A DNA stretch of 64,000 nt from Delphinapterus leucas (taxonomy: Eukaryota > Chordata > Mammalia > Artiodactyla > Monodontidae), in contig NW_022098069.1 in assembly GCF_002288925.2 (NCBI RefSeq), positions 76,352,828 to 76,416,827 of the forward strand, given 5' to 3'. A program made the position numbers and the translations under genes. This document shows positions 23,440-36,114 of the stretch, one piece after another. Numbering within the stretch: the first letter of the stretch is position 1; each line of letters opens with the position of its first letter. The notes below the pieces were generated by a model that was not told where the DNA came from, made no database searches, and saw only the letters and a list, made by a program, of their open reading frames with translations.

Positions 23440-24185
23440 ATTACAAAATTAATATACCAATAGGGTTAGTTAACATCTCTATCACCAAACATAATTAGCT
23501 TTTTTGTGTGAGAACATTTAAGATCTACTCTCTTAGCAACTTTCAAGTATGTAATACAGTGTTGTTAACTATAATCACCATAGAGATTATCTGTGTATTA
23601 GATCTCCAGAATTTATTCATCTTATAACTGGAAGCTTGTACCCTTTGACAACATTTCCCCATTACCCTCACTCCCCAGCCCCTGAAAACCACAAGTCTAT
23701 TGTTTCTAGGAGTTTCACTTTTTTTAGATTCCACAGATAAGTGATATTGTATAGTATTTGTTTTTCTTTGTCTGACTTAATTCACTTAACATAATGTCCT
23801 CGAGTTCCATTCACATCATCACAAATGGCAGGATTTCCTTTTTTCGTGGCTGAATAATATTCCATTGTATATATATACGTACATCTATATCTATCTCTCT
23901 CTTTATATATATATGTATGTATACCACATCTTCTTTAAACATTTATCAATAGATGGGCACTTAGGTAGTTTCCATATCTTAGCTATTGTGAATAACACTG
24001 CAATGAACATGAGAATGTAGATATCTCTTCAAGACCCTTTGTATATATGAAATTGCTAGATCATATGATGGTTCTATTCTTATTGTGGTAATCATTTTGT
24101 AATATATAAGTATATCAAATCATCATGTTGTACACTTTAAATTTATATAGTGTTATATGTCAATAATATCTCAATAAATCTGGAA
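23440..24185 (+). mobile_element. 5'-inverted L1 3' end (twin priming)
   Basis: 23440-24083 is L1 3' UTR and ORF2 end on the minus strand ('gatctactctcttagcaac', 'ataatattccattgtatat'). 24084-24185 is the L1 terminus on the plus strand ('gtggtaatcattttgtaat', 'atcatgttgtacac', 'atctcaataaatctgg', A-rich tail). The two arms meet at neighbouring L1 positions. A TATC/TA microsatellite lies near 23870-23920. Confidence 0.8.
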
Positions 24186-24214
24186 GGGAAAAAATAAATA
24201 AGAATTATATGTTC

Positions 24215-25215
24215 TAGTATGCATAAAAACTCAAAACTCGGCAGAAATAAACAAATGGAAAAACAAATAAACAAATAATTCAATTAGAAAATAGGCAAAA
24301 GACATATGGAGGCGTTTCGGCAAAGACGATTTACAGATGGCAAATAAGCACATGGAATGATGTTCTAGGTCATTAGTCATTAGGGAAGTGCAAATTAAAA
24401 TCACAATTAGATATCACTATGCACCTATCGAAATGGTTAAAATAAAAAATAGTGAAAACACCAAATATCAGGAAAAATGTGGAGAAATCTTATCACTCAT
24501 ACATCACTATTAGGAATGTAAAGTGGTACAGTCACACTGGAAATTGGTTCAGCAGTTTCTTAAACAATTAAACATGCAATTACCATACAATCCGGCAGTT
24601 GTACTCCTGGACATTTATCTCAGAGAAATAAAAAATTACGTTCACATAAAAGCCTGTACACAAATATTTATAGCTACTTTATTTGTAACAACCTGAAACT
24701 AGAAACAATCCAGATATCTTTTTTACAGGTGAAAGATTAAACAAACTATGATGGATCTATACCATGGAATACTACTTAACAATAAATAGGAACAAACTAT
24801 TGATATACACAACAACCTGGATGAATCTACAGAGAATCATGCTGATGGAATAAAGCGAATCCCAAAAGATTACATATTATATGATTTCATTTATATAATA
24901 TTCTTGAAATGACAAAACTGTAGAAATGCAGAACAGATTAGTGGTTGCCAGGAGTTAAGAACGGGATGGGGATGAGGTTGAAAGTGATCGTGGCTATAAA
25001 AGAGCAAATGAGGAATGATGGAAATGTTCTATACCTTGACTGTATTAGTGTAAATATCCTGATTGTGATGTCTTACTATAGTTTTTCAATAGGTTACATA
25101 TTGTTACATACGCAGGGTCAACAGTATACAGGATCTCTCTGTATTACATTTTACAATCACATATGGATCTATAATTATATCAAAATAAATTTTTAAAATT
25201 AAAACAAATAAATAA
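24215..25215 (+). mobile_element. Old L1 3' portion
   Basis: ORF2 end and 3' UTR in sense orientation ('cattagggaagtgcaaattaaaa', 'ccatggaatactacttaac', 'agattagtggttgccaggag'), ending in an A-rich tail at about 25180-25215. Diverged and non-coding. Confidence 0.85.
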
Positions 25216-25441
25216 ATATTTAGGCAAAGCTAACTCTAAATTTAAAAATCAACATTAAATAATGCATCTCTAATAGATAACAGTAAATCCTAATTCTTTT
25301 TATTCAATGATAGTTAAATTATATTGCTTTTTTATTTTTTAAAATCTAGACTGAAGATCTGTCTTATAAAAAAGCTCTATATGATTTTGGAATTTTTGGT
25401 GGTCCTGAAATTTGAGATGGCAAAATTAACATTCTACTTTT

Positions 25442-25740
25442 TTTAATTTGAAGTATAGTTGATTTACAATGTTGTGCTAGTTTCAGGTATACAGCAAAGT
25501 GATTTAAATATATCTATATGTTTATAAAGATATATATACTTTATCAGATTCTCTTCCTTTATAGGTTATTACAAGATACTGAATATAGTTCCCTGTGCTA
25601 TACAATAGGTCCTTGTTGTTTATCTATTTTATAGATAGTAGTGTGTATCTGTTATTCCCAAACTCCTAATTTATCCCTTGCCCGCCCCCCTTTCTCCTTT
25701 GGTAATCATAAGATTGTTTTCTATGTCTGTAAGTCTTAAT
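25442..25740 (-). mobile_element. Short 5'-truncated L1 3' end
   Basis: Minus-strand L1 3' UTR ('gaagtatagttgatttacaa', 'atagttccctgtgctatac', 'aggtccttgttgtttatc'). It is flanked by an 11 bp direct repeat attctactttt at 25431-25441 and 25741-25751. About 300 bp long. Confidence 0.88.
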
Positions 25741-25751
25741 ATTCTACTTTT

Positions 25752-26640
25752 AATTGTTCCAAAATAAACTTTTTCTTGAAAGCCTCAGGGTTTATTGTCC
25801 CAATATATCCAGCAATTTAATTATCATTTTGAAGTCATTTTATACAATAATGGGCATGTTATTACCCCAAAACAATTGTAATGTATTAGTCTGTCTTTTC
25901 TTACTACATAAATTATTATCTTTAATTAGCATAAAGAAAGTTCCCTTTCTAAATATATCTAGGTAATATAGGATCTTTAATAACTGTATTGTCAAAAAAT
26001 TTTTACTATATATTTAACTATATTTAAGTTGCTTTTATTTTTTAAATATTCAATCAGTGGACTTCATAATTTAAAGTAATTATTGTACTCATATCATTAT
26101 TGCAATAACAACCTTTACTCTTCAACTGACCGATGAATTTTCCACATAGAGTTTCACCACAAATTACATATGAAATTGTCATCTATGTATGACAGTGAGT
26201 ACAATTTGAATGATAGTTTTTGTTCATAGTAACTGACATTGTTAAACTAATTAGATGAGATCTAAAGTAGGTGATCTTTGACGAATGCAAGAATCAAGGT
26301 TGAAGTAAAGATAAAATCCAAATCAAGTAGAAAAAAATGTGTTGAGATAGCAAGATTAAAGCCAATACTTTCAGTTTATGTTGACATGATTTATGTACCA
26401 TTAGGCCTCTGCAACCTCTGTATTTGCAAAATGATTTTATTGAGCTCAGGAAAAACCAAGAGAGGTTGCACTGAGAAAATACAAACAAACAAAGCAAAAC
26501 AAAAAGTTTATTTAATAAAACGTCAACTTCTACTCTAAATTTCACACATACAGATGAACTCACGTATGTTAAGACAATAATAGTATTGATGACAGCAACA
26601 ATAATAATAGCTAAATACTTCAGAATCTTAACCATCAGCC
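25752..26640. other. Unassigned AT-rich sequence
   Basis: No gene or clear repeat. Paired frames of 86 and 113 codons on opposite strands near 26278-26635 overlap and carry no recognisable domain. Confidence 0.4.
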
Positions 26641-26649
26641 CCCAAACAA

Positions 26650-28020
26650 TTCAGAATGACATGCTTAGGGCTCTACTCCTGGCCAGAATGGAGTAGATTA
26701 TATCAGACAAAACTGTCTGCTGAAACCACCTGTAAAAGCTGGACAAAAGAAACCAAGTAGCCCTCTAAAAGAATCAGAAAGCAACCAACAGAGCTAGGAC
26801 TTGAGGGATTAAGTTTTTGAAGTAAAGGAAAACCTTTTAATATGAGTTCTACAATTCTGATTCCAGGATTATAGTAGACTGCTGTGCAGCAGTGTTTGCA
26901 AAAGACTCACTGGCCAAACGAGACAATAATTTGTTTTCAGAGCTACTAAATAAGTGGCAAATAAAAGTTTAATATAAGGAAGAGAAAAAGAATCACACAG
27001 AACTAAGTCTAATATTGTCTGTGCAATTTTCTATGAAGAAATTTGCCGATTTCCTAAGTCCCAAATGCATGGGGTAACAGGTGGAACGTTTCAAACATAA
27101 AGCATTTCCTAGAAGACTAAAGGCTAAGCAGAGTCTGGCAGTTTGAAAGTTACAGTATAGGCAAAAATTGGACATTAACATTTAACAAGGAGAAGGGACC
27201 TAGTAAATAGCCCTGCATTCAGTGGACACATATGAAAGTCAAACTGTAGAAGAAAGGGGAATAAAAGAAACAAGTATCCTCTCACAAGGACTGAAAATGT
27301 AGTCTTGAATTATTGGAATGTTTGGAGAGGTCACAAGATTTGCATACACTTTTCCTGTTTCAGAAGAAAATTAAATTTTCTCTGAGTAAAATTAATATCA
27401 TTCAGAGATATTACAGTTTTTCATCTAATTGTCTGGCAACGAATCACCAAATTCCAGGCATACCAGAACATAGGACTGAATGAGAAAAAAACCCTAAGTA
27501 AACCAGACTAAAAAGTGTTCCTAAAAATGGAATTATTGAACACAGTTTCAAAGTAATTATTTCAGATAAGACCACCAATGAATGCTAAAATTAGTGAGTA
27601 AATATATCAGGAGAAAGAAGACATTTACATTCACTCAAATTATCTCCATGTAAAATAGTTACTTATTTAAAAGAGAAAAATAGGAATTTTATAGTGGAGA
27701 AACTTGGGAGACACTACTTTATACAAATATTCAAAGTCAATATAACCAGTAATAAAATATAACGACATAATGGGACCCCTGACATTCATTGAGAAACTGT
27801 TTTTTTGGCAAGAGTATGATGGAAATTTGCAAGAATACCATGAAATATTTTACAAGAATTCCACAATATTCCATAATATTCTTGCAAAAAAATACTAACA
27901 TCAATCTCCTCATGAGAAAACATCAGACAAAACCAAATTGAGGGGTAAAAAGACTAATCAGTACTCTTCAAAAGTGCCAAGGTCACAGAAGACCAGGAAA
28001 AAGTCAGTAGCCTAAGACAT
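26650..28020 (+). mobile_element. Probable old L1 5' region or related ancient LINE
   Basis: Blocks such as 'ctgctgaaaccacctgtaaaagc', 'gaaagcaaccaacagag' and, near 27900, 'catcagacaaaaccaaattgaggg' and 'cttcaaaagtgccaaggtcacagaagac' resemble the untranslated parts of ancient L1 subfamilies. Divergence is high, so the family and edges are uncertain. Confidence 0.42.
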
Positions 28021-28064
28021 ACATATTAAAGATGAAATAAATTCAGCATGAAACTCCTCCAATA

Positions 28065-28195
28065 ATATGTTAGCTCCTTGAGGGCAAAGATTTTGTCAGC
28101 TCCATTCACCACTAAAACTAGCATTTGATATTGGACCCGCCAAACAGTTGGCCCTAAATAAACACTTGTTGACTGATTGACTAATTGAATAAATG
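28065..28195 (+). mobile_element. L2/MIR-type 3' tail
   Basis: 'tagctccttgagggcaaagattttgtc' followed by 'aaataaacacttgttgactgattgact' is the conserved 3' end shared by L2 and MIR-like elements. Confidence 0.8.
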
Positions 28196-28199
28196 CAAG

Positions 28200-30705
28200 C
28201 ATGCATTTTCAAGGCAAGAACAATATTTTGGAGAAATTTTCCCATGTATTTACACAATAATCCTGAGAGATAAGCCAGTGTAGCCTTATTTTCTCCTCCC
28301 ATTGCTATCCACTCCATTACTCTCATGATTAGGCAAGGAGAATTCTCAGGGATACAGCTGTTTGTTTTCTTATATTGGGAAACAACACACTGCTGTGATG
28401 GCGTGGTGCTTTTTAAGATGCATTATAGAATTCTAGGAAGTTACACAAACCAAGATCACCCGCAATCTTTTAATTAGTAGCTTCCGAATTAAAGATTTTT
28501 TTTTTAAGGGGGTAAATATATTTTGAGAATAGAGTGAAATCTACTCCTATGATGAGACAGGGAATTGAGGAAAAGCAAGAAGAAATAATGAGGTCTCTAT
28601 TCAAGACTGAGGCTGTTCTTTTTGTGTTCCTAAAATCAAACAGGTGTATTGTCCATACAACGGGAGTTGAACACATCTAAAGGGGGAGAGAAGGTAAGTT
28701 GCTGGAAATGGGAAATAAAAGTATACTTGGTGAGGATGAGATAAAAATGGAAAGAACTACGGGGAAGGACAAGAAAAAGAGCATAGACAGAACTTGAGAA
28801 GTCTACCTCGAGTGGCTTCCTGAAGTGTACAGGTGGCTACCTTTCCACCAATTAGGCAATGAGACCTCTCACCCTATTACAGTTAGAAAAAAAGCACACA
28901 CACTCCATTTCTAAACTTCACCTTTATCTTGGTCCATTATGTATTCACTTGAAGGAAAAGCTGATGCTCCCCCTTTATTTTAACTTGGGAATCTTTCCAC
29001 ATTAGCACACATAGATATGCCATGTTCTTTTCAGTAGCCACATCATTTTTATATTGTAAGACTCTAACATTATTTATTTAATAAGGAAACTGAAATCTTG
29101 ATTATGAAACCAAGCCTTATCCATTGCTGGAACCTAGTTTCCAATAGAGTCTGTTCTGCAACAATAGGTATTTCTATAATGAAAATTAGTTCATAAGTGA
29201 TTGATAAATAGGGTAATGATATCCACGTGATACAATTATAAACTTCAGCAGAAAAAGCTGATTCATCAACCTTGCTGCCGCACTGACATCAGGGAACATT
29301 TCAGTTCAATTTTAAGAAGAAAAAAAAAAAAGAGAGAGCAAGCATGAGCACTAGAATTTCCTTTCCAGAAAATTACACCCTGAGTCTGGAGTGGGTATTT
29401 GCTCTTAGCAGTTCACCTGGAATCCCTTATAGATGACCTAAAATCTGTGGTTCAGGGCACTCATGTCAGTGGAGATTTAACATAGCTCTAGGTTACTCTC
29501 TGGTGATTACTTTTTAAGTGCTCTGGTTTAAAAACTACATTGATTTTGCGTCGATGTCTCTGTTTTCCCGTTAATTTCACTCATTGTTTTAACTCACTAA
29601 TTTCAGTATCTGATTTTGAAGAACATGAGCTTTTTCAAGAATTCATCATATCACTTTCAAATAGAAACACCTTGTATGCCACATTCTATTAAATATTGCA
29701 ACTGTATCAAATATCAAATAGCCACAGGATCTTTCTCAATACAAAATATTGTTTATAAAGTTGAAACTTTTAGGCCATTTGGTAATTTAATTCTAAATTA
29801 TTCTGAATGAAACAATGTCTGCTCATTTAATATATGCTCACCATCCCAATAAACAAAGACTCTATCTATTAATAGAGACAAACATTCTGGTTAATGTGAT
29901 TACCTCCAGGGTGTTTTTATCTCTCATATATCTCTCTTATCTCTTTGAGGGTTTCTACCTTATTTCTTAAGAATTCAATAATACTAAAAACCCTACCTTC
30001 TTGGAGAGCATTTATGCCCACCCACTCAGAGAAAGTCTAGTATCCTTTGCCCCCCCTTCTTTTTCCATTATCAAAGTGATTTTAGAATGGAAAAATAAAA
30101 CATCCACTGAACTAGTCCACAGAGCTCTCAAACTCAGTGCATCCAAAACTGAACTCACAGTCTTTAACTCTGAACAAGATTATTTTTCATTTATTTATTT
30201 AATCAGTGGCAATTAATTCATCCAATAAATATCTGCTTAGTTTGTACTATGTTGCCAACAATGAACTAGGTGCTCTGGAAAGACTCTTTGTTAAACGCTA
30301 TGCTCTGTGCCTTCCTATATTTGCAGTCTGGTAGAAGATGCTGGGCATTGATCACATCAACTCATAAATAATACTTCACTATTTCTAATAGTTGTAAAGT
30401 TCTGAGGGCTATAAGAGAGGAAACTTTCCTAGATTTGGAATTAGGGAATATTCTTATGAGGAATTTGACATTTGAACTGAAACCTGAAGGATGGGTAAAT
30501 ATTAACTAGGTAAAGGGTGGGAGCAGAAGAGAATTAATTCCTGGCATCCTGCAAAGCAGGCTCTGAGGCAGAACTGATTACAGAATGCCAGAGAAAATCA
30601 AAGTGTCCCTGGAGTGCCAGGTGCACGGGAGAGAGTGCCACTAGGTGATCTTAGAGAGATGAGCAGGGATCAGCAGAGCCTGGTAGGCTCTAGTAATAAA
30701 GTTGA
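28200..30705. other. Unassigned sequence
   Basis: No gene is recognised. The stretch at about 30210-30700 ('ccaataaatatctgcttagt', 'acatttgaactgaaacctgaagg') has the feel of an ancient dispersed repeat, but I cannot assign the family. An A/G tract lies at 29320-29340. Confidence 0.4.
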
Positions 30706-30711
30706 ATTTGA

Positions 30712-31190
30712 TAGCTAACATTCACTGTACACTTACTAGGGGCCAATTATTTTATAAACATTTATGTTTCTACGTTGTGCCATTGATCCATATACTACTA
30801 CTCCAAGAAACATACAAATACTATCACAATTTACAGAATAAGAAACCAAATGGAGTTAGGATTGTTTAAAATGGCAGGGCCTCTAAGTAGGGGAGCTGGA
30901 ATTTGAAAATACAGGAGTCCAAATTAGAGTAGTTGTTCTTTTTTTTTTTTTTTTTTGCCGTACGCGGGCCTCTCACTGCTGTGGCCTCTCCCGTTGCAGA
31001 GCACAGGCTCCGGACGCGCAGGCTCAGCGGCCATGGCTCACGGACGCAGCCGCTCCGCGGCATGTGGGATCTTCCCGGACCGGGGAACGAACCCGTGTCT
31101 CCTGCATCGGTAGGCGGACTCCCAACCACTGCGCCACCAGGGAAGCCCTAGAGTACTTGTTCTTTTGATCACTATATCACCATGCCTCCA
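30712..31190 (+). mobile_element. MIR SINE split by a CHR SINE
   Basis: MIR blocks in order: 'agctaacattcactgtacacttacta', 'aatttacagaataagaaacc', 'agtaggggagctggaatttga', then after the CHR insertion 'gatcactatatcaccatgcctcc', which is the MIR end. The CHR copy with its target duplication occupies 30925-31166. Confidence 0.88.
30943..31148 (-). mobile_element. CHR-type SINE, short form
   Basis: T-tract (reverse A-tail), then 'gccgtacgcgggcctc' through 'cgccaccagggaagccc'. It is flanked by an 18 bp duplication with one mismatch (tagagtagttgttctttt at 30925-30942; 31149-31166). It lies inside an ancient MIR. Confidence 0.96.
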
Positions 31191-31219
31191 TTGTGGCAAT
31201 GGAAACCCAAAGAAGAATT

Positions 31220-32135
31220 TTAAGCAGAGAAGTTAGGGTGATCTGTATTAGCCTATCCCTTCCATCTGGTCCTCAGCACCTTCAGAGTTTACAACACTGC
31301 CTCCTTCTCCTTCCATCAGAATCTTACTGATTTTAAGTACTAAATAGATCTCTAATCCAGGAAAATTTTCCCACCATCACTTTGGCTAATGCGTCTAAAC
31401 TATAGCCATCAGCTTTTTGTCTCAAATGCTGCCATGGCTTTCTAATACCTTTCACCCCAACCGACGCACCTAATCTTATTGCTCTTCTCTGAACTCTTCT
31501 CCATCAGCAGCCAGAATCATCTCCTTCAGTAGCAAGTATGATCACACTACACCATGCTTGAACACTGTCAGTTTCTTTCCATTGTGCAGAGTAAAATCTG
31601 TATCCTACACCCTTTTATAAACTCTGTATAATCTGTGCATTGACTCTGACTCCAGTCTGATTTCCTGCCAATCTCCTTTTCACCCCTTAAGCCCCAGACA
31701 TATCCACCTTTTCTCCATGTTTCAAATATCAAATGCGTTTCTGATTTATCATCATTGACCATACTCTTCCTTTACCTGAGATACTAACTGGTTTCCCCTG
31801 CTCACCTCATTTTCCTACGGATACTCACTCATCTATCAGATGTCAACATACAGTAACTTTCCCAGAGACATAATGTGTTATATTCCAGGCTATATGAAGA
31901 CTCCCTATTATTTTCTCTCACAAAAATGTTTTTTTTTTAAAAATTGATCCTATCAAATTAGTTACTAAGTTTAAACACAATAGTTACTAAATGATCATTG
32001 TATAATTATCTAATGGCTACCTGTCTTTCCACTCCTTTCTTGGCTAATCTCCATGAGATCAGATGTCACATATCAATTTTGGTCACTACTCAATCCTCAT
32101 TAAAAGCACTCTCCTTGACATAAAATACATACTTA
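31220..32135 (+). mobile_element. L2 LINE 3' portion
   Basis: Pyrimidine-rich L2-type blocks: 'tctcaaatgctgccatggc', 'ctccttttcaccccttaagcccc', 'ttcctttacctgag', 'atcagatgtcaacatac' and the late 'cactactcaatcctcattaaaagc'. No intact frame. Confidence 0.65.
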
Positions 32136-32139
32136 GTAA

Positions 32140-33895
32140 GCTAGACATAGTTTTACTTCCATCTTGTATTAGGCTATAATAAGAGAACCAGCTTTAAAAT
32201 AGAATTCTCTGAATTCTATGCAACACTTGCCTCACTCTGCAAGAAAGCTTATGTGTTCTACATATAAGTGGAATCAGCTTAAATGTCAGAATAAAAACTA
32301 CTAAGTTTTCAAACCTGAACTCTCTCTGCCCTTACCTGGATTTGCAGTTAAATGTTGAGAGCAGGGTACAAACTACGAAAATCATATTAGAGATGGAAGG
32401 AGTGAATAGCATAAAGGTCTTTAGACTAGCAATTGCTAAAATTGCTATTAAGGATTTTTTTAAAAAAACCTTCCAAATGTAACTAAAATCATATTGTATA
32501 ACAGAAGGTCAATGACCAAAAGGAAAATAAAATGTTCACATGGACAAGTTACAGATGGTCTTGCGATGTACTTATCAAGAAATATATTAATTAAGAGCAA
32601 TAAAATCCAGTTCTCCAAAGTTAAAGGAAAAGGCTTTAAAAGTACTGCTTTCCTAGATCCGAAAATATGTATGCATAAGCAGCAGGAAGGTTTGCTCTGC
32701 AAGATATTATTCCTACACTTTTTTTATTGCCTGTTGGTAAAATGGCACCAGGTCAAAACAATGAGATACTCTAAATACATAGATTTATTGATAGAGTTAT
32801 GACATGACAGAAGCTTTTCAATTAGTATTAGAGTCATTAACTAGGCAGGGAATATATGGGTAGTGGCACTTTATTCAATTATACTTATAAAGATGTATTA
32901 CTGCAGATGGTAAGAAGTAACAGAGACACTTGTATATAACAGTACTTAAATGAAATACCAGTAAAGTGCTTTTATAGCCCCTCTCCAACAGTACAGCTGA
33001 TAGGGTTTTGCTACGCCCACACCTCTAAATCTTTATGGTTGGATCTGTTCCCTGAGTGTTCTTGGCAACCTGCATAAGTTGCAAGGAATTGAGTTCTGTG
33101 GTATTAGCAAAGTCATGTAAAACTCTTCCTGCCAGCTTTGCACGGCTTGTTATTTCATATGATTCAACTATCTACTCAAATATCAGCCCATCAAAGAGAA
33201 CTACTGCAACTGCTCCATCAGAAATACCTCTCCACTTCACTAATTCCATTTACTCACTCTACCACTGTTTTGCACTCTTAGCGGTAAAATTATCCAGGTT
33301 TGTAGGATTTAGCAATTCTTATACTGTCACATAGTGAGGTAAGTGTTCCACAGGATTCAATTGCTGGTAATAAAAGAAATCTCAAAATCAGCAGAGTAGT
33401 TTCTCATATATAGAGAATATGATATCGGCGGTAATAAAAAAGACAAGTAAAGGGATACAGTGAAAACTAAAAAGAGAATTACAGCTCAAGGTAGTTAGTG
33501 GGAGGAAAGAAGCATATTTCCATAGTCATTCTGGGTCCCAAGTTGTGGACCACTGTGCCATCTTCAATATAAAGCCACTTTAGATCACCAGATCATTACT
33601 GGATTGCCAAAATCAGCCAGAAGAGGAAAAAGGACAGGCTTAGAGAGAGAACGCATTATTTTTGTTGACATTCCATTGATTAAAAATCAGTCATATTATC
33701 ACAACTAACTGAAACCTGGGAAATATAGGTTTGTCTGTGTTTCCAGGGAGAAGAGGAGAGATTTTTACGGTCAAAAACCAGACTTCACCCCAACAGGTTA
33801 GCTTGCCAGTGTGTTGGTGATAGCTTGTACAAATACTTCTACTAGAACAAAGATTGTGTTCTTGAGAAACTGCATGTTTTATAAAATCGTGCACT
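32140..33895. other. Unassigned sequence
   Basis: No gene. Frames of 102 codons (32494-32802) and 100 codons (33993-33691) show no recognisable domain. Part of 33000-33340 may be very old LINE sequence but cannot be assigned. Confidence 0.4.
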
Positions 33896-33901
33896 ATAGG
33901 T

Positions 33902-34030
33902 AATAGGATGACCATACATCTCAGTTTGTTTGGGATAACGTTAAGTACGTTGTCCCCAGAGACTATCTTGCTATTGTCCCCTTTTACCTTCAAAAGTGCC
34001 TGGGTTTAGATTATGAATTATGGGAAACCC
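33902..34030. mobile_element. Short element with possible terminal inverted repeats
   Basis: It begins 'taggatgaccata' and ends in 'ttatgggaaacccta', giving an imperfect inverted pair around about 130 bp with 'gtccccagag' and 'attgtccccttttacc' inside. It looks like a small ancient nonautonomous DNA transposon or MIR-era repeat; family not assigned. Confidence 0.35.
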
Positions 34031-34953
34031 TACTTATACAAAAGTAATTGCACTGGGATAAACCAATCAACACTTATGCCTTAAGAAACAATAATAATCC
34101 ATACTAAAAATAGCAACACAGTTACAGCTCTATTAATAGTATTCAGCATTTTAATCACACTATCTATTGACGCCTTAATCCTTGGGCTTATGCTTCCTCT
34201 TTTAGATATTATTTGAATTTGCATATTTTTATATACGCCCTTCCTTTGTGGTTATTTAACATTCCAAACCTAAAATAAAAAGTTTGTTCTCAAGATATAA
34301 TGATTGAAAATACTTTAGTTATACTTACTGCCATCTATACCAGGGATTTATTAGTGTAATAGATATTTATAAGGATTTTTCACTTGTAACATGAGTAATA
34401 ATTGACATGTGCAGATCAGTAAAACTGTCATAAAGACACTTCCATGCTTTTACAAAATACAAGAAACTAGAAATCTCATAGAAATAGGTCCGTAGGCCTT
34501 TAATCCTATAGATTCCATACTGTCTGGCACTGATTAGAAGGTCCGCTAATTCTGCTGCTAGAATACTGTTGCATGTGACTCAAAGAACTCTTCAGCGTTT
34601 TATCGGAGAGCATAGAAGGACACAGCACTGGGAATTTGTTGAGCCTCCAGAATCTTTTTATGATTATTTTTGTGCCTAAATGGTAATAACATTTCCTGGT
34701 ATTGCAGAATTCATTCTGAGGCTTGCTCTTATTATAGTGTACCATCTGGTCGTAGGGAGACTAATAACCTTCACATACTGCTTACAACTGAAGAGTTACT
34801 ACAAAAAGACATCTAATAATTGTGAATAATTAGGCTTTTGTCAGTTTCCAATAGTTTATCAGCGTTTTGTTTTGACAAGATTTAGAGTAGAAGTTTAGGA
34901 TGAGTGGCTGAGTGAGGGGAAGAAAAGGTCATTTGAGATTAAAACCCAATATA

Positions 34954-35031
34954 TTGGGTTGGCCAAATTGTTCGTTCGGGTTTTTCTGTAAGATGGCATG
35001 AAAACCCGAACGAACGTTTTGGCTAACCCAA
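34954..35031. mobile_element. Mariner-type palindromic MITE
   Basis: 78 bp element whose ends 'ttgggttggccaaa' and 'ttttggctaacccaa' are inverted repeats; inner arms 'gttcgttcgggttttt' and 'aaaacccgaacgaacg' also pair. It is bordered by TA on both sides, as for Tc1/mariner target duplication. Nearly the whole unit can fold into a hairpin. No transposase is encoded. Confidence 0.92.
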
Positions 35032-35033
35032 TA

Positions 35034-36110
35034 TATATATTTTTCTCACATTGATGTTGAACTCCTCAAGGATGCTGGCAGGAGACAGGAAAGCAACCAA
35101 TAAAATAAATCATACTCAGAAACCTTTAAAGTCTGATTAGATACTAGAAAGACAAAGGCAATTGTGCAAATAAAAATGTATCAGTGGGGTTGAGTTTGTT
35201 TTTCCTTTTGTTTTGTTTTTCTCCAAGAGAGGTGCATTTAATAGTTTGGGAAAAGAAGTAGAAAATAAGAAAGATACCAATTCTATCACCTAACCCTATG
35301 AATGGTGGAGTATGAGAAAACTGAAAGAAATCATAAAATAACTTTGTTTAAGGCTGAGGGGTAAAATATGCACATTCCAAAGAGACTGTGATGTGACAGG
35401 GAAATACGGTGAATATAGTGTAGCGCCTTGAGGGTCACAGTACCATTGACTGTGACTCTGTAGAGAAGAGAGGAGATCTGGGTCAAAGCCAAGGAAACAA
35501 TAACAAGAGGTAAAGATTCAGCACAGTCACCATAGAAAATATTATGCATACCATTGGTAGCATGTAATGTGATTACAGGTGCTATCTGAACACCATGTTC
35601 AAAATTATAACTTAATATATTTGTTTTAAATTGAAGTACAAGAGGAATATATAATTAGTTTAACATGTATGATGTTAAGGTCATTATTGCATATAACAAT
35701 GACACTAAAACTGATTTGCTTTAACATATAAATTTAATTAGATAATATTACAAATGAAAATTTTAATTTGTTTATCCTGAAGGAGATATTCCAATGACTC
35801 AGATTAGAGGAACACTGCAGTCAAGACAATAACCAAGGTATTATTTTGGTGACTGTTTGATGAGTATAGTTTGGGTGTATTTAAATTGAAGAATCTTTTT
35901 AAGGATATTAAATAATCAGTAAAAAAAAAAAAAGAAGTGTGACTTTTGCCTTGGAGTAGTTCTACCAATAATTTTTGGGCTAAAATATTGAAGTAGATTT
36001 CCTTTCAGCAAAATCAAAAGGCTAGATTTCGAGATATTTACATTATTCCTTTCATGGTAGTGGTGGGGAACAAGCTGTGGAACACTATTGCTCCTGGAAA
36101 CTGATCATGA
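35034..36110. other. Unassigned sequence
   Basis: No gene or clear repeat. A short poly(A) run lies near 35920-35933. Confidence 0.4.
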
Positions 36111-36114
36111 TATA

